Positions 1-8,900 are shown, counted from the first letter of the stretch. The stretch is DNA of 51,359 nt from Nocardiopsis alkaliphila YIM 80379 (GCF_000341005.1 NZ_ANBD01000078.1:1-51359); one strand, 5' to 3'. Made by a program: numbers and translations. Notes: generated by a model from the letters alone, not told the origin.

Positions 1-1
1 T

Positions 2-2770
2 GAGGACGCCCTTGCGGAACGAGCCGGTGGCGCACGGACCGACGGTGCACGAGGGGGCCGAGAGGGCGACACACGTCTGGCGTTGCCCCTGCTCACCGTC
101 GACGTACGGATCGTGGAAGAGTTCGAGGAACGCCACGTGGGCGACCGAACGGGTGGCGGCGAAACCCCCTCGGTCCGTGCGATCGGTCCTCCCGACGTCA
201 ACACCGCCCTGCTCGCGCGACTGGGCATCACCGACCCCGAGGACCTCTTCGAGCTGCGCACCCGGCTGCGTGCCGGGGCGCCCGACGCCCTTCACCGCCC
301 GGCGGCGGTCGCCGACCTCGCCGCCAAGGTTCGCACTCTGCTCACCAGACTGGAGATCGAGCGGGTGGACGACATCGCCCCCCTCGGCACCCGCGGCCTG
401 CCTAGCCCAGTGGTCACCGGTGCCCACAACACCGCCGTGCTCTTTCGAGCCGGCCCCGGGGGAGGGCCCGAGAGCGAAGAACCCGAACCCGGCGGTGTCG
501 AGGGACTCCTGGCCGACCTGGACCCCACGGCCCGGGACGGCCTCGACCCCGAGGCCATCTCCGGTACCGCCTTGGAGTCGTTGTTGGGCGCGCGTCCCGC
601 GAGTCGGGGTCACCGCCCGCCCCCGTCGCAACCGCCCCTGTCCCGCCTGCGCCGCGCCGGTGGTCGGCGCCTCACCCTCGAAGAGGCGTCCGCCCCCGCG
701 GTCGTTCCCGTGTCCGCCACCCCCCTGGACCAGCCTCGGTACGCGGCCCTGAGAGCCGCCATGCACGACCAGCTCAGCGTGGTCGCCGCACCGCCCGGCA
801 GCGGTGCTCACGACCTCGTGGACGCGATGGTGCGCACCGCCGTAACCGCCGGCCGGCGCGTTCTCGTGTGCGCCCGAACCGAAGCCGACGTCGACGCGGT
901 CCTGACCCGCGCCGATACGGACCCGAGCCACCCCGTCGTCCGGGCCGGTGGCTCCGGACGAAACGCGGACGAGGCTCACGTGCTCACCCGACTCCTGAGT
1001 CGTTTGGCAGGGACCCCGCCACCGGCCGTCACCCCCGAGGAGGAGGGCTTCGACGAGCTCACCGATGCCTGGACCCGGGTTCGTCGCGTCTGGGAAGCCA
1101 TGGACGTCATGGCTTCCGGAGGCCATGTCCTGGCCGAATTGGCCGAGGAACGTGGCCGCAACATCGCTCGGGGCTGGGACCCCGACACCCTCTTCACCCC
1201 CGAACGCGGCGGCCCCGAGTACTGGTCGCATCGCGCCGAGCGTGCCATGAGTGGTTTGAGCGGGCTGCCGCACCGCGCCGCCATCCGCCGAGAACTCGGT
1301 GTCACCACCGACCCCGTCGGCCTGAGCCAACTGTGCGCGATCGCTCGCCTGGAGAGTGAATGGCGTGAAGCGGTCGACCGCCGGACCCGGTGTGCGCCCC
1401 TGACCGAACTCACCGAGAACCTCGCCCGTGCCCTTGAAGACCTGCGGCGGGCCGGAGGCCGGCGCCTGACCGGGGTCACCGAACCTCGCCTGTGGCGTGG
1501 ACGTGCCGCCATCGAACACCGCTTGGAGCTCCTGAACTGGCCGGGGGCCGGCAACCGGACGGCACTGTTCGGCCTTCTGGACACCCTGCCCGCCTGGGTC
1601 TGCCGTACCGACCACGCCCGCTCCCTGCCGGCGCAGGCCGGCATGTTCGATCTGGTCATCGTGCTGGGGGCCGAACGGACTCGGGTCGGTGAACTCCTTC
1701 CCGTCCTCTACCGAGCCGAGCGGGCCGTGGTCATCGGAGACCCGGCCCATCCCGGTCCGCCCACCGTCCTAGAGCCGGACGAGGAACGTCGAGCCCTGGC
1801 CACGGCCGGGCTCACCGCCGACCAACTCGACGATCGCGCGCTCCGATACGGTGTGGGTTCGGCCCTGCGGGCCGCCCACAAGGTCGCACCGCACATGCTC
1901 TGGTTGAACGAACACCACGGTGCGCCCGAACCACTGGCCACGGCGGCCGCACGGCATTGTTACGGGGGTCGGCTCGGGGTGGTGACCGCCGCCGACCCGC
2001 TCGGCGGATCCGCCTTCGACTGGCATGACGCGGTCGGGGAGTGTGACGCCGCCCCCGGCTCTTCCTACGTCAACAGGGACGAGGCCTACCGGACCGCCGT
2101 GGTCGTGGACGAACTCGATCGGGCGCTCCCCGAAGGGCACACCCTCGCGGTGGTCGCTCCCCTCCAACCCCAGGTGGCGCTCCTACGCCGCTTGCTGCGC
2201 CAACGTGTCCTGCGACACCGCGTGCGGGTCGGCGGTGCCGAACTGTTGGACGCCGACCAAGAGGCCGTCGACGTCACCGTGCTCTCCCCGATGCTCACCG
2301 AAGGGGCACCGGCGATCGCCGAGCGGCGGATACGTCGGATGAATCACCTGTGGTCCTGGGTGCTCACCCGTACCTCGCGTCGACTCGTGGTAGTGGGTGA
2401 TCGTGCTTACTGGGCCGCGGGTGAGGGCCCCCTCGCGGACCTGCTCACCGAGTCCGACCAGGGGACGGCCGCCGGGATCGTCACCGACGCGGCCGGTGCC
2501 GCCCTGGTGAACGCCCTACGGGCCGCCGGCGCGGAGGTGAGGATCCGGCCACGCATCCACGGGTGGCCGGCGGATCTACTGGTGCGTTACGGGGCCCGCA
2601 GGGTGGTGCTCCTGCTGGACCGCGAACCCGACGGGGCCTCTTTGCGCCGTCTCCTGGCTCGGGGCGAGGCACTCAATCAGACCACCGAGGACCTCGTCGT
2701 GGTCGTCCCCGCCTGGCGCTGCCTGGCCGACCCCCGAGCCTTGGTCGAGGAGATCCTCTCCGCCCGCTGA
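2..2770 (+). CDS. Helicase-like AAA protein with degenerate ATPase motifs (5' partial)
   Basis: The layout recalls superfamily 1 Dna2/Upf1-like helicases, but the catalytic motifs are eroded. The Walker A region (bases 797-814) reads GSGAHD where GSGKT/S is expected, so the lysine is missing. The Walker B region (1646-1678) reads FDLVIVLGAER where active relatives have FDLVIVDEAS, so the acidic pair is missing. The C-terminal 90 residues look like the small nuclease-like domain that often ends such proteins, with alternating hydrophobic strands near 2530-2710. The frame is open to base 2 without a stop; TTG at 83 is the first clear start codon, but the upstream residues also look coding, so the true start probably lies outside the window. 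An inactive structural paralogue is my inference. Confidence 0.6.
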   Translation, partial: EDALAERAGGARTDGARGGREGDTRLALPLLTVDVRIVEEFEERHVGDRTGGGETPSVRAIGPPDVNTALLARLGITDPEDLFELRTRLRAGAPDALHRPAAVADLAAKVRTLLTRLEIERVDDIAPLGTRGLPSPVVTGAHNTAVLFRAGPGGGPESEEPEPGGVEGLLADLDPTARDGLDPEAISGTALESLLGARPASRGHRPPPSQPPLSRLRRAGGRRLTLEEASAPAVVPVSATPLDQPRYAALRAAMHDQLSVVAAPPGSGAHDLVDAMVRTAVTAGRRVLVCARTEADVDAVLTRADTDPSHPVVRAGGSGRNADEAHVLTRLLSRLAGTPPPAVTPEEEGFDELTDAWTRVRRVWEAMDVMASGGHVLAELAEERGRNIARGWDPDTLFTPERGGPEYWSHRAERAMSGLSGLPHRAAIRRELGVTTDPVGLSQLCAIARLESEWREAVDRRTRCAPLTELTENLARALEDLRRAGGRRLTGVTEPRLWRGRAAIEHRLELLNWPGAGNRTALFGLLDTLPAWVCRTDHARSLPAQAGMFDLVIVLGAERTRVGELLPVLYRAERAVVIGDPAHPGPPTVLEPDEERRALATAGLTADQLDDRALRYGVGSALRAAHKVAPHMLWLNEHHGAPEPLATAAARHCYGGRLGVVTAADPLGGSAFDWHDAVGECDAAPGSSYVNRDEAYRTAVVVDELDRALPEGHTLAVVAPLQPQVALLRRLLRQRVLRHRVRVGGAELLDADQEAVDVTVLSPMLTEGAPAIAERRIRRMNHLWSWVLTRTSRRLVVVGDRAYWAAGEGPLADLLTESDQGTAAGIVTDAAGAALVNALRAAGAEVRIRPRIHGWPADLLVRYGARRVVLLLDREPDGASLRRLLARGEALNQTTEDLVVVVPAWRCLADPRALVEEILSAR

Positions 2771-2913
2771 AACCGGTTCGGACGCCTGCGAAGCCGGGAA
2801 AACCGGTCGGTCCGCACGCGGACTATCCTTCAGGGGCGAAACGCACACGCCCGGAACGCCCTGGTTCGCCCGACAGGCCAGGCGATGCCGTTGGCGAAGA
2901 AGGGGAGGTACGG

Positions 2914-3792
2914 GTGCCCGAGGGCCACACACTGCACCGGTTGGCGGCGCACTTCGACAAGACCTTCGGGGGTGGTGCCGTGCGCGCCACCAGCCCTCAG
3001 GGTCGGTTCGCCGACGGCGCCGCCCGCATCGACGGGCGGGTCTTGGTCGAAGGCGAGGCCCATGGCAAGCACCTCTTCTTGGGGTTCGACTCCGGTGAGT
3101 GGCTCCGTGTCCACCTGGGCCTCTACGGAGCCTGGAGCTTCGGGGACGCCGACGGAGAACGTCACCTGGGCGCGCCCCGGGCCATGGGCACCGAACGTGT
3201 CGAGTTGAACCGTGACGGCGACGGTTTCGTGGTCCCACCCACGCCGGTGGGTGCGGTCCGCGTCCGTCTGGTCAACACCGGTGGCTGGGCCGACCTACGT
3301 GGACCTTCGGCCTGCGAGGTCATCACCACCGACGAAAAACGTGCCGTCCAGGCCCGGCTGGGGCCGGACCCACTGCGTCCCGACGCCGATCCCGAACGCG
3401 CCTGGCATGTGATCAACCGCTCCCGCACCACGATCGGGGCGCTGTTGATGCGTCAGGACGTCATCGCCGGCATCGGCAACATCTACCGCGCCGAGTCCTT
3501 GTTCCGGGCCGGGATCGACCCCATGACCTCCGGTCGTGATCTGGGGCGGGAACGGTGGGAGCCCCTGTGGGAGGACTTGACCGACCTGCTACGGGACGGG
3601 GTCCGTGACGGTTACATCATCACCACCCGCCCCGAACATCGACCCGACCCGGACGCCTATCCGGTGCCCCGGCCCGACACCCTCTACGTCTGCTACCGGA
3701 CCGGTGAACCCTGCCGTGTGTGCGCCTCACCGATCGCCGCCACCGAGTTGGCCGGTCGCACCTTGTACTGGTGCCCCGGGTGCCAGGGCTGA
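2914..3792 (+). CDS. nei: Endonuclease VIII-type DNA glycosylase/AP lyase (Nei/Fpg family)
   Basis: Removes oxidised bases from DNA and cleaves the abasic site. The 292-residue protein begins VPEGHTLHRLA; once Met1 is removed, Pro2 is the expected Schiff-base nucleophile and Glu3 the catalytic acid, and Lys52 lies in the conserved HGKHLF motif. The helix-two-turn-helix region is at GNIYRAESLFRAGIDP, and the C-terminus carries a four-cysteine zinc finger (CRVC ... CPGC). The pattern closely resembles mycobacterial Nei1. The GTG start at 2914 is chosen because Pro2-Glu3 must follow it directly and AGGGGAGGT stands at 2901-2909. The frame extends further upstream, but that part overlaps the previous gene and does not match the family. 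Confidence 0.93.
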   Translation: MPEGHTLHRLAAHFDKTFGGGAVRATSPQGRFADGAARIDGRVLVEGEAHGKHLFLGFDSGEWLRVHLGLYGAWSFGDADGERHLGAPRAMGTERVELNRDGDGFVVPPTPVGAVRVRLVNTGGWADLRGPSACEVITTDEKRAVQARLGPDPLRPDADPERAWHVINRSRTTIGALLMRQDVIAGIGNIYRAESLFRAGIDPMTSGRDLGRERWEPLWEDLTDLLRDGVRDGYIITTRPEHRPDPDAYPVPRPDTLYVCYRTGEPCRVCASPIAATELAGRTLYWCPGCQG

Positions 3793-3888
3793 GCGCCCGC
3801 ACCACCTTCGAGAACATCGGATCCGCGGACGTCCACCGCAAAAATTTCGGATGGGTTTCTCCGAGCATCGGTTACACTCCCCTCCCGG

Positions 3889-3908
3889 TGGCTGAACCGG
3901 TTCAGCCA
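3889..3908. promoter_or_regulatory. LacI-family operator (perfect 20-bp palindrome)
   Basis: TGGCTGAACCGGTTCAGCCA is its own reverse complement. It ends 20 bases before the first possible start of the LacI-type regulator gene, as expected for autoregulation. The central CG step and length are typical of LacI-family operators. A related 13-base core recurs at 5010-5022. Confidence 0.8.
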
Positions 3909-3928
3909 CACGGGAACAGGGAGGCGGC

Positions 3929-4960
3929 TTGGGGTCTTTGATGCGGCGCCCTACGATCATGGACATCGCCAAAGCGGCGGGGGTCTCCAAAGGGGCGGTC
4001 TCCTACGCCCTCAATGGCCGCCCAGGGGTGTCGGAGTCCACCCGTGCGCGGATTCTGAGCATCGCCAGTGACCTGGGTTGGGCGCCCAACAACCCGGCCC
4101 GTGCACTCGCACCCGGTGGTCGGGTGGGCGCCATCGGCATGGTGGTGGATCGACCGGCGCGTTCGCTCGGCATCGAGCCGTTCTTCATGCAGCTGGTCTC
4201 GGGGGTCGAGACCGAACTGGCTTCCTCCGGGATCGACCTGATGCTCCAGGTCGCCGAGAACGTCGAAGCCGAGCTCGCGGTCTACCGTCGCTGGGCGGCC
4301 GAGCGTCGGGTGGACGGGGTGATCATGGTGGACCTTCGGGTCGCCGACCCCCGACCCGAGGCGATGGGTGTTCTGCCGCTGCCCGCGGTGGTCTTGGGCG
4401 GCCCCGAGGGTGCCGGTGGCCTGCCGTGCCTGTACACCGATGACGGCGCCTCGGTGCGCGAGGTGGTGCACTACCTCGCGGCCCTGGGCCACCGAAGGAT
4501 CGTTCGGGTGGCCGGGCCGGAGGACTTCGTGCACACGCATGACCGCACCGAAGCCTTCCAACAGGCGGCGCGACGTGCGGGTTTGGAGGAGGCACGCACG
4601 GTGCACGCCGACTACACGGGTGAGGCGGGCGGACGTACCACGCGGCGCCTGCTGGCGGCGGCGGAGCCGCCCACGGCGGTGGTCTACGACAACGACCTGA
4701 TGGCGGTGGCCGGCCTGGGCGTGGCGGCGGAGATGGGGGTGGAGGTGCCCTCGCAGCTGTCCATCGTGGCCTGGGACGACTCCGCGCTGTGCCGATTGGT
4801 GCGCCCCTCGCTCAGCGCGATCAGTCGCGACGTGGTGAGCCACGGACGCCGGGCGGCGGCGATGCTCAACGCGGTCCTGGCCGGCAAGGACGTCGCCAGC
4901 GAGGAGACCCCCCTGGGTGAACTCCAGCCCCGAGGAAGCACGGGTCCCCTGGTCCTGTGA
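3929..4960 (+). CDS. LacI-family transcriptional regulator, probably of the mannoside operon
   Basis: A 343-residue sugar-responsive repressor. The N-terminal helix-turn-helix (about residues 9-50) has the classic order IAKAAGVSKGAVSYALNG followed by the hinge region, and the rest is a periplasmic-binding-protein-like effector domain (about 65-335) with the usual DG(V)I, VVYDNDLMA and SIVAWDDS elements. TTG 3929, TTG 3938 and ATG 3941 are all in frame; GGGAGG at 3919-3924 sits 4 bases before 3929 and 16 before 3941, so the start is uncertain by four residues. The gene lies directly upstream of the oligosaccharide transporter and beta-mannosidase genes, and operator-like sequences occur on both sides of it. 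The inducer is probably a mannooligosaccharide, by context only. Confidence 0.88.
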   Translation: MGSLMRRPTIMDIAKAAGVSKGAVSYALNGRPGVSESTRARILSIASDLGWAPNNPARALAPGGRVGAIGMVVDRPARSLGIEPFFMQLVSGVETELASSGIDLMLQVAENVEAELAVYRRWAAERRVDGVIMVDLRVADPRPEAMGVLPLPAVVLGGPEGAGGLPCLYTDDGASVREVVHYLAALGHRRIVRVAGPEDFVHTHDRTEAFQQAARRAGLEEARTVHADYTGEAGGRTTRRLLAAAEPPTAVVYDNDLMAVAGLGVAAEMGVEVPSQLSIVAWDDSALCRLVRPSLSAISRDVVSHGRRAAAMLNAVLAGKDVASEETPLGELQPRGSTGPLVL

Positions 4961-5004
4961 GCCGTGTGTTCTCGGGGCCGGGCGGAGAAGCGCGCTTGCG
5001 CGGT

Positions 5005-5024
5005 GCACGGAACCGGTTCAGCTC
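5005..5024. promoter_or_regulatory. Second LacI-type operator, imperfect
   Basis: This 20-base stretch shares 14 positions with the perfect operator at 3889-3908, including 13 contiguous bases (GAACCGGTTCAGC at 5010-5022). It lies between the regulator gene and the transporter operon. A further half-site, CCGGTTCAG, occurs at 5135-5143. Confidence 0.55.
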
Positions 5025-5138
5025 CGGTTCGGTTTTCATGTCCTTACTCTGTCGTAGCTGTTACAAGCGGATAACACCGAAGTGGCGGGGATTGACGGGG
5101 TTTGTCTGGGCGTGTTGTTGTGGACATCACTTACCCGG

Positions 5139-5180
5139 TTCAGTAACGGTCCTTGGCGCTCATTATTGGGAGCGCTCCCA
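5139..5180 (+). promoter_or_regulatory. Candidate promoter of the transporter operon with CelR/CebR-type operator
   Basis: TGGGAGCGCTCCCA at 5167-5180 is a perfect 14-bp palindrome identical to the operator known for CelR of Thermobifida fusca and CebR of Streptomyces. It directly follows CATTAT (5161-5166), a possible -10 box; TTCAGT at 5139-5144 is a weak -35 candidate 16 bases upstream. If the promoter is right, the operator would cover the transcription start about 65 bases before the binding-protein gene. The operator call is strong, the promoter call weak. Confidence 0.75.
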
Positions 5181-5243
5181 GCCTTCCTCTCAGGAATCGG
5201 CTTCCCCCCGAAGGGGACCGACCGGGTCAAAGGAGGAGTCGAG

Positions 5244-6935
5244 ATGAGAACTCTGAGGCTTCCCGCCGCGCTGGCGGCGGTGGCGCTCATCGCCACCGCC
5301 TGCTCGGACGAGGGCGGAGACAGCGGGAGTAGTGGTTACCCCCGCAACGAGACCCTGTACACGACGGGTACCGCGTGGGACCCGCCGACCAACTGGAACC
5401 CCATCATGCGGGGACAGTACGCGGTCGGCACCTTCGGGTTGGCCTACGAACCGCTCTTCCACTACGACGCGGAGGCCAACGACTACGTTCACTGGCTCGC
5501 CGAGAGTGATGAGTGGCCTGACGAGAGTACCCACGTCATCACTCTGCGGGACGGGATGACATGGACCGATGGCGAGGCGATCGACGCCGAGGACGTCGTG
5601 ACCACCATCGAGCTCGGCCAGATGGACGTCTCCTACAGCAACATCTGGGACTACGTGGAGGGTGTCGAGGCCACCGGTGACCTGGAGGTCACGGTCACCT
5701 TCTCCGACCCCCGCCCCCAAGAGTGGATGAACTGGGCCTTCGGCACCCCCATCGTTCCGGAGCACATCTGGGCCGACAAGAGTCAGGAGGAGCTCACCGA
5801 CGACCCCAACGCCGAGCCGGTCGGCAGTGGTCCCTACGTCTATGAGGCGCACGCCGACGACCGCATGGTCTGGAAGCGCAACGACGATTGGTGGGGCGCC
5901 GAGGCCCACGGCCTCGAGATGCAGCCGACCTACATCGTGGACGTCGTCAACGCCTCCAACGAGGTGACGATGAACATGCTCAGCAACGGCGAGGTCGACC
6001 TCTCGAACAACTTCCTTCCCGGCATCGAGCAGTCGATCGACGCCGGACAGCTCACCAGCTTCTACGACGGTCCGCCCTACATGCAGTCGGCGAACACCGC
6101 CTGGCTGGTGGTCAACCACGACCACCCGGCGCTGGGCGACGCGGAGTTCCGCAAGGCCTTGGCGCACGCCATCGACCTGGACCAGATCATCTCGGGTCCG
6201 TACTCGGACCTGGTCGATGGAGCCAACCCCACCGGCCTGCTGCCCCAGTGGGACGCCTACATCGATCACGAACTGGTCGAGGAGGAAGGCCACACCTACA
6301 ACCCGGACGAGTCCGTGGCGCTTTTGGAGGACGCCGGTTACATGGACGATGACGGGGACGGCTACGTCGAAACCCCTGACGGCGAACCCATCTCCCTGAC
6401 CCTGGAGGTGCCCGGTGGCTGGAGTGACTGGGAGGAGGCCGCTCGGGTCATCGCCGAGAACGCCCAAGAGGTCGGTATCGACATCCAGACGAACTTCCCC
6501 GACTTCGGTCTGCTGGTCGACAACCGCAACGCCGGTGAGTTCGACATCGTGATCAACAACGAGCGTCAGCTGAGCAACACGCCGTGGAGCTACTACGACT
6601 ACCTGTTCCAGCTGCCGGTCCGTGACTCGCAGACGACGGTGAACTTCGGCCGCTACGAGAACGAAGAGGCATGGGAGCTGGTGGAGGAACTCGCCACCGT
6701 CCCGGCCGATGACGTCGAGGGCGCCGCCGAGGTCACCTCGCGGATCCAGGAGATCCAGCTGGCCGAGTTGCCCGCCATCCCGCTCTGGTACAACGGCCTC
6801 TGGTCGCAGCAGAGCAACGATGTTTGGACCAACTGGCCCAGCGAGAGTGGTTACTCCGGTTACGCCACCATGTGGGACGGATGGTTCCAACTGGGTGCCA
6901 TCCGTACCCTCGCCGAGATCGAACTGGCCGAATAA
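5244..6935 (+). CDS. Oligosaccharide-binding lipoprotein of an Opp-type ABC transporter (SBP_bac_5)
   Basis: Extracytoplasmic solute-binding protein of 563 residues, tethered by lipid. The N-terminus is a lipoprotein signal: MRTLR, a hydrophobic segment, then ATAC with the modified cysteine at about residue 20. The body has SBP family 5 features, such as the tryptophan-rich VITLRDGMTWTDGEAIDAEDV region and GSGPYVYE. ATG 5244 is chosen because AAAGGAGG lies at 5229-5236 and the signal peptide begins there; the frame stays open further upstream without matching the family. Family 5 proteins bind peptides, but a well-known branch (for example Thermotoga ManD/CelE) binds cello- or mannooligosaccharides. 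The beta-mannosidase downstream and the CelR-type operator upstream favour a mannan or glucomannan oligosaccharide. Confidence 0.9.
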   Translation: MRTLRLPAALAAVALIATACSDEGGDSGSSGYPRNETLYTTGTAWDPPTNWNPIMRGQYAVGTFGLAYEPLFHYDAEANDYVHWLAESDEWPDESTHVITLRDGMTWTDGEAIDAEDVVTTIELGQMDVSYSNIWDYVEGVEATGDLEVTVTFSDPRPQEWMNWAFGTPIVPEHIWADKSQEELTDDPNAEPVGSGPYVYEAHADDRMVWKRNDDWWGAEAHGLEMQPTYIVDVVNASNEVTMNMLSNGEVDLSNNFLPGIEQSIDAGQLTSFYDGPPYMQSANTAWLVVNHDHPALGDAEFRKALAHAIDLDQIISGPYSDLVDGANPTGLLPQWDAYIDHELVEEEGHTYNPDESVALLEDAGYMDDDGDGYVETPDGEPISLTLEVPGGWSDWEEAARVIAENAQEVGIDIQTNFPDFGLLVDNRNAGEFDIVINNERQLSNTPWSYYDYLFQLPVRDSQTTVNFGRYENEEAWELVEELATVPADDVEGAAEVTSRIQEIQLAELPAIPLWYNGLWSQQSNDVWTNWPSESGYSGYATMWDGWFQLGAIRTLAEIELAE

Positions 6936-6944
6936 CCAACACGG

Positions 6945-6973
6945 GTGGAGCGCTCCACGTGGGAGCGCTCCAC
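6945..6973. promoter_or_regulatory. Two adjacent CelR/CebR-like sites between binding-protein and permease genes
   Basis: GTGGAGCGCTCCAC (6945-6958) is a perfect 14-bp palindrome, and TGGGAGCGCTCCA (6960-6972) shares the GGAGCGCTCC core of the operator at 5167-5180. Together they form a near-perfect larger inverted repeat that could also fold as an RNA hairpin just after the binding-protein gene. Whether it acts as operator, attenuator or processing site cannot be decided from sequence. Confidence 0.6.
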
Positions 6974-6999
6974 TTCGGCTGCACCTCTGGAGGACACCC

Positions 7000-7995
7000 G
7001 TGTGGCGTTACATGGGCCGCAAACTCGGCATCTACGCGATCACCTTCGTCATCGCGGTCACCATCAACTGGATGATCCCGCGCTTCATGCCCGGTGACCC
7101 GGTCCGTAGCATGCTCAACAGGGCTTCGGTCTCAGACCCTGAGGCCCTGGAGCGGATGACCAACTACTACAACGAGGTCTTCGGTCTGGAGACCCCGCTC
7201 CATCAACAGTACTTCAGCTTCTGGTCCGGGCTCTTCCGCGGAGAGCTGGGCATCAGCTCGATGCAGTACCCCGAGCCCGTCCTGGACATCATCCTTCGTG
7301 CGGTCCCCTACACCTTGGGACTGCTGCTCCCCGCCATCATCCTGAGCTGGATCCTGGGGAACCACTTCGGGGCCTTCGCGGCCCGCAGTAAGGGCTTGGA
7401 CAACTCCCTCCTGCCGTTCAGTTACATCCTGACCGCCACTCCCTACATGTGGTTGGCCTTGTTGATGGCCTGGGCCGTCGGTGTGGTCGGTGGCTTCCTG
7501 CCGACCTCTGGCGGTTACAGCCTGGCCCTGATGCCCGCGTTCTCGTGGGAGTTCATTCTCAGTGCCCTCACACACTGGGTGCTGCCGTTCCTGTCGCTGT
7601 TCATCGTCGCTCTGGGCGGCTGGGCCATCGGCATGCGCAACATGATCATCTACGAATTGGAGGCGGACTACTCGAACTACCTCCAGGCCCTCGGTGCTCC
7701 GCGTCGTCTGATCCGCCGTTACGCCTTCCGTAACGCGATGCTGCCTCAGATCACCGGCTTGGCCGTCCAACTCGGTACCGTCATCGCCGGCGCGCTCCTC
7801 ACCGAGATCGTCTTCAACTACCCCGGCCTGGGCAGTTTGATCCTCAGGGCACTGAACAACAACGACTACTTCGTGCTTCAGGGCACCTTCCTGTTCGTGA
7901 TCATCGGGGTGTTGATCGCCAACTTCATCATCGACATCATCTACGTCCTGGTCGACCCGCGGACGCGGGTCCAGATGACGGGAGGCGCGTCTTGA
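7000..7995 (+). CDS. ABC transporter permease, DppB/OppB type
   Basis: First membrane subunit of the oligosaccharide transporter, 331 residues. It has the family topology: an N-terminal helix (LGIYAITFVIAVTINWMIPRF), the GDP motif of DppB-type proteins, then five more helices. The EAA coupling loop reads YLQALGAPRRLIRRYAFRNAMLPQITGLA. GTG 7000 is chosen because GGAGG at 6989-6993 is well spaced and the first helix follows at once; the open frame continues upstream inside the previous gene but is not coding there. The stop overlaps the next gene by four bases, so the two permeases are probably translated together. Confidence 0.92.
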   Translation: MWRYMGRKLGIYAITFVIAVTINWMIPRFMPGDPVRSMLNRASVSDPEALERMTNYYNEVFGLETPLHQQYFSFWSGLFRGELGISSMQYPEPVLDIILRAVPYTLGLLLPAIILSWILGNHFGAFAARSKGLDNSLLPFSYILTATPYMWLALLMAWAVGVVGGFLPTSGGYSLALMPAFSWEFILSALTHWVLPFLSLFIVALGGWAIGMRNMIIYELEADYSNYLQALGAPRRLIRRYAFRNAMLPQITGLAVQLGTVIAGALLTEIVFNYPGLGSLILRALNNNDYFVLQGTFLFVIIGVLIANFIIDIIYVLVDPRTRVQMTGGAS

Positions 7996-8900
7996 GCAAC
8001 CTCGCGGGCGCACCGGGTTCCGACGGAACCACCGACCCCGAGCCGATCGGGGAGCGCAAGAAATCAGAGGCCCTCTACTTCGCCAAACGCAACCCGAAGC
8101 TGCTGATCGGTGCGGGCGTCGTTCTCCTCTTCTTCCTGATCGGAATGATCGGTCCGCTCTTCGTCGATCACGGGCCCAACGTCTACATCGGTCCTCAAAT
8201 GCAGCCGCCCAGCGCTGAGTACTGGCTGGGCACCACCACGTTCGGTCAGGACATCTGGGCGCAGTTCGTCTACGGAGTGCGCTCCACCTTCCTGATCGGC
8301 TTCCTCGGTGGCGGTATCGCCTTCCTGATCGGCACCGCCATCGGATTCGTCGCCGGTTACAAGGGCGGAGTCGTCGACGAGATCCTCAACATGCTCACCA
8401 ACGTCGTGCTGGTCCTGCCGGCACTGGTCGTTCTGATCGTGGCCGTCGCCTACCTGGACGTTCGGGGCCTGTTCGTTCAAGCCCTGTTCATCGGGTTGAC
8501 CTCTTGGCCGTGGGCCGCTCGCGCGGTTCGTTCCCAGGCCCTGTCCCTGGCCACCCGCGACTACGTGGACCTGGCCCGGCTCAGTGGACGACGTACCGGG
8601 AAGATCATCCTCACGGAGGTCGCTCCCAACATGAGCTCCTACCTGGTGATGTCGTTCATCTTGTTGTTCGGCGGAGCCGTCCTCATCGCTGCGGGCCTGG
8701 ACTTCATCGGTCTGGGGCCCTCGGACGGTGTCTCCCTCGGCCTGATGTTGCAGAACGCCTTCCAGTGGAGCGCGCTGCATTTGGGCATGTGGTGGTGGTT
8801 CATTCCACCGGGCTTCGGTATCACCGCCATTGTCAGTTCGATGTACATCCTCAACGTCGGGTTGGACGAGATCTTCAACCCCAAGCTGCGGGAGCTGTGA
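7992..8900 (+). CDS. ABC transporter permease, DppC/OppC type
   Basis: Second membrane subunit of the oligosaccharide transporter, 302 residues. A cytoplasmic N-terminus of about 35 residues precedes helix 1 (LLIGAGVVLLFFLIGMIGPLF), followed by the DppC marker WLGTTTFGQDIWAQ and five more helices. The coupling loop is YVDLARLSGRRTGKIILTEVAPNM. The TTG start overlaps the preceding stop as TTGA, with GGAGG at 7981-7985 as ribosome binding site. The stop in turn overlaps the start of the ATPase gene (TGATG), so the membrane and ATPase genes form one translationally coupled unit. Confidence 0.92.
   Translation: MSNLAGAPGSDGTTDPEPIGERKKSEALYFAKRNPKLLIGAGVVLLFFLIGMIGPLFVDHGPNVYIGPQMQPPSAEYWLGTTTFGQDIWAQFVYGVRSTFLIGFLGGGIAFLIGTAIGFVAGYKGGVVDEILNMLTNVVLVLPALVVLIVAVAYLDVRGLFVQALFIGLTSWPWAARAVRSQALSLATRDYVDLARLSGRRTGKIILTEVAPNMSSYLVMSFILLFGGAVLIAAGLDFIGLGPSDGVSLGLMLQNAFQWSALHLGMWWWFIPPGFGITAIVSSMYILNVGLDEIFNPKLREL

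Noticed and set aside
2770-2780. AACCGGTTC core resembling the LacI operator, just after the helicase-like gene
   Set aside because: Only the short palindromic core matches; the flanking bases differ and it does not precede a sugar gene.
5190-6890. Long open frame on the minus strand opposite the binding-protein gene
   Set aside because: A typical shadow frame of GC-rich coding DNA; the plus-strand protein has clear family features and signal peptide.
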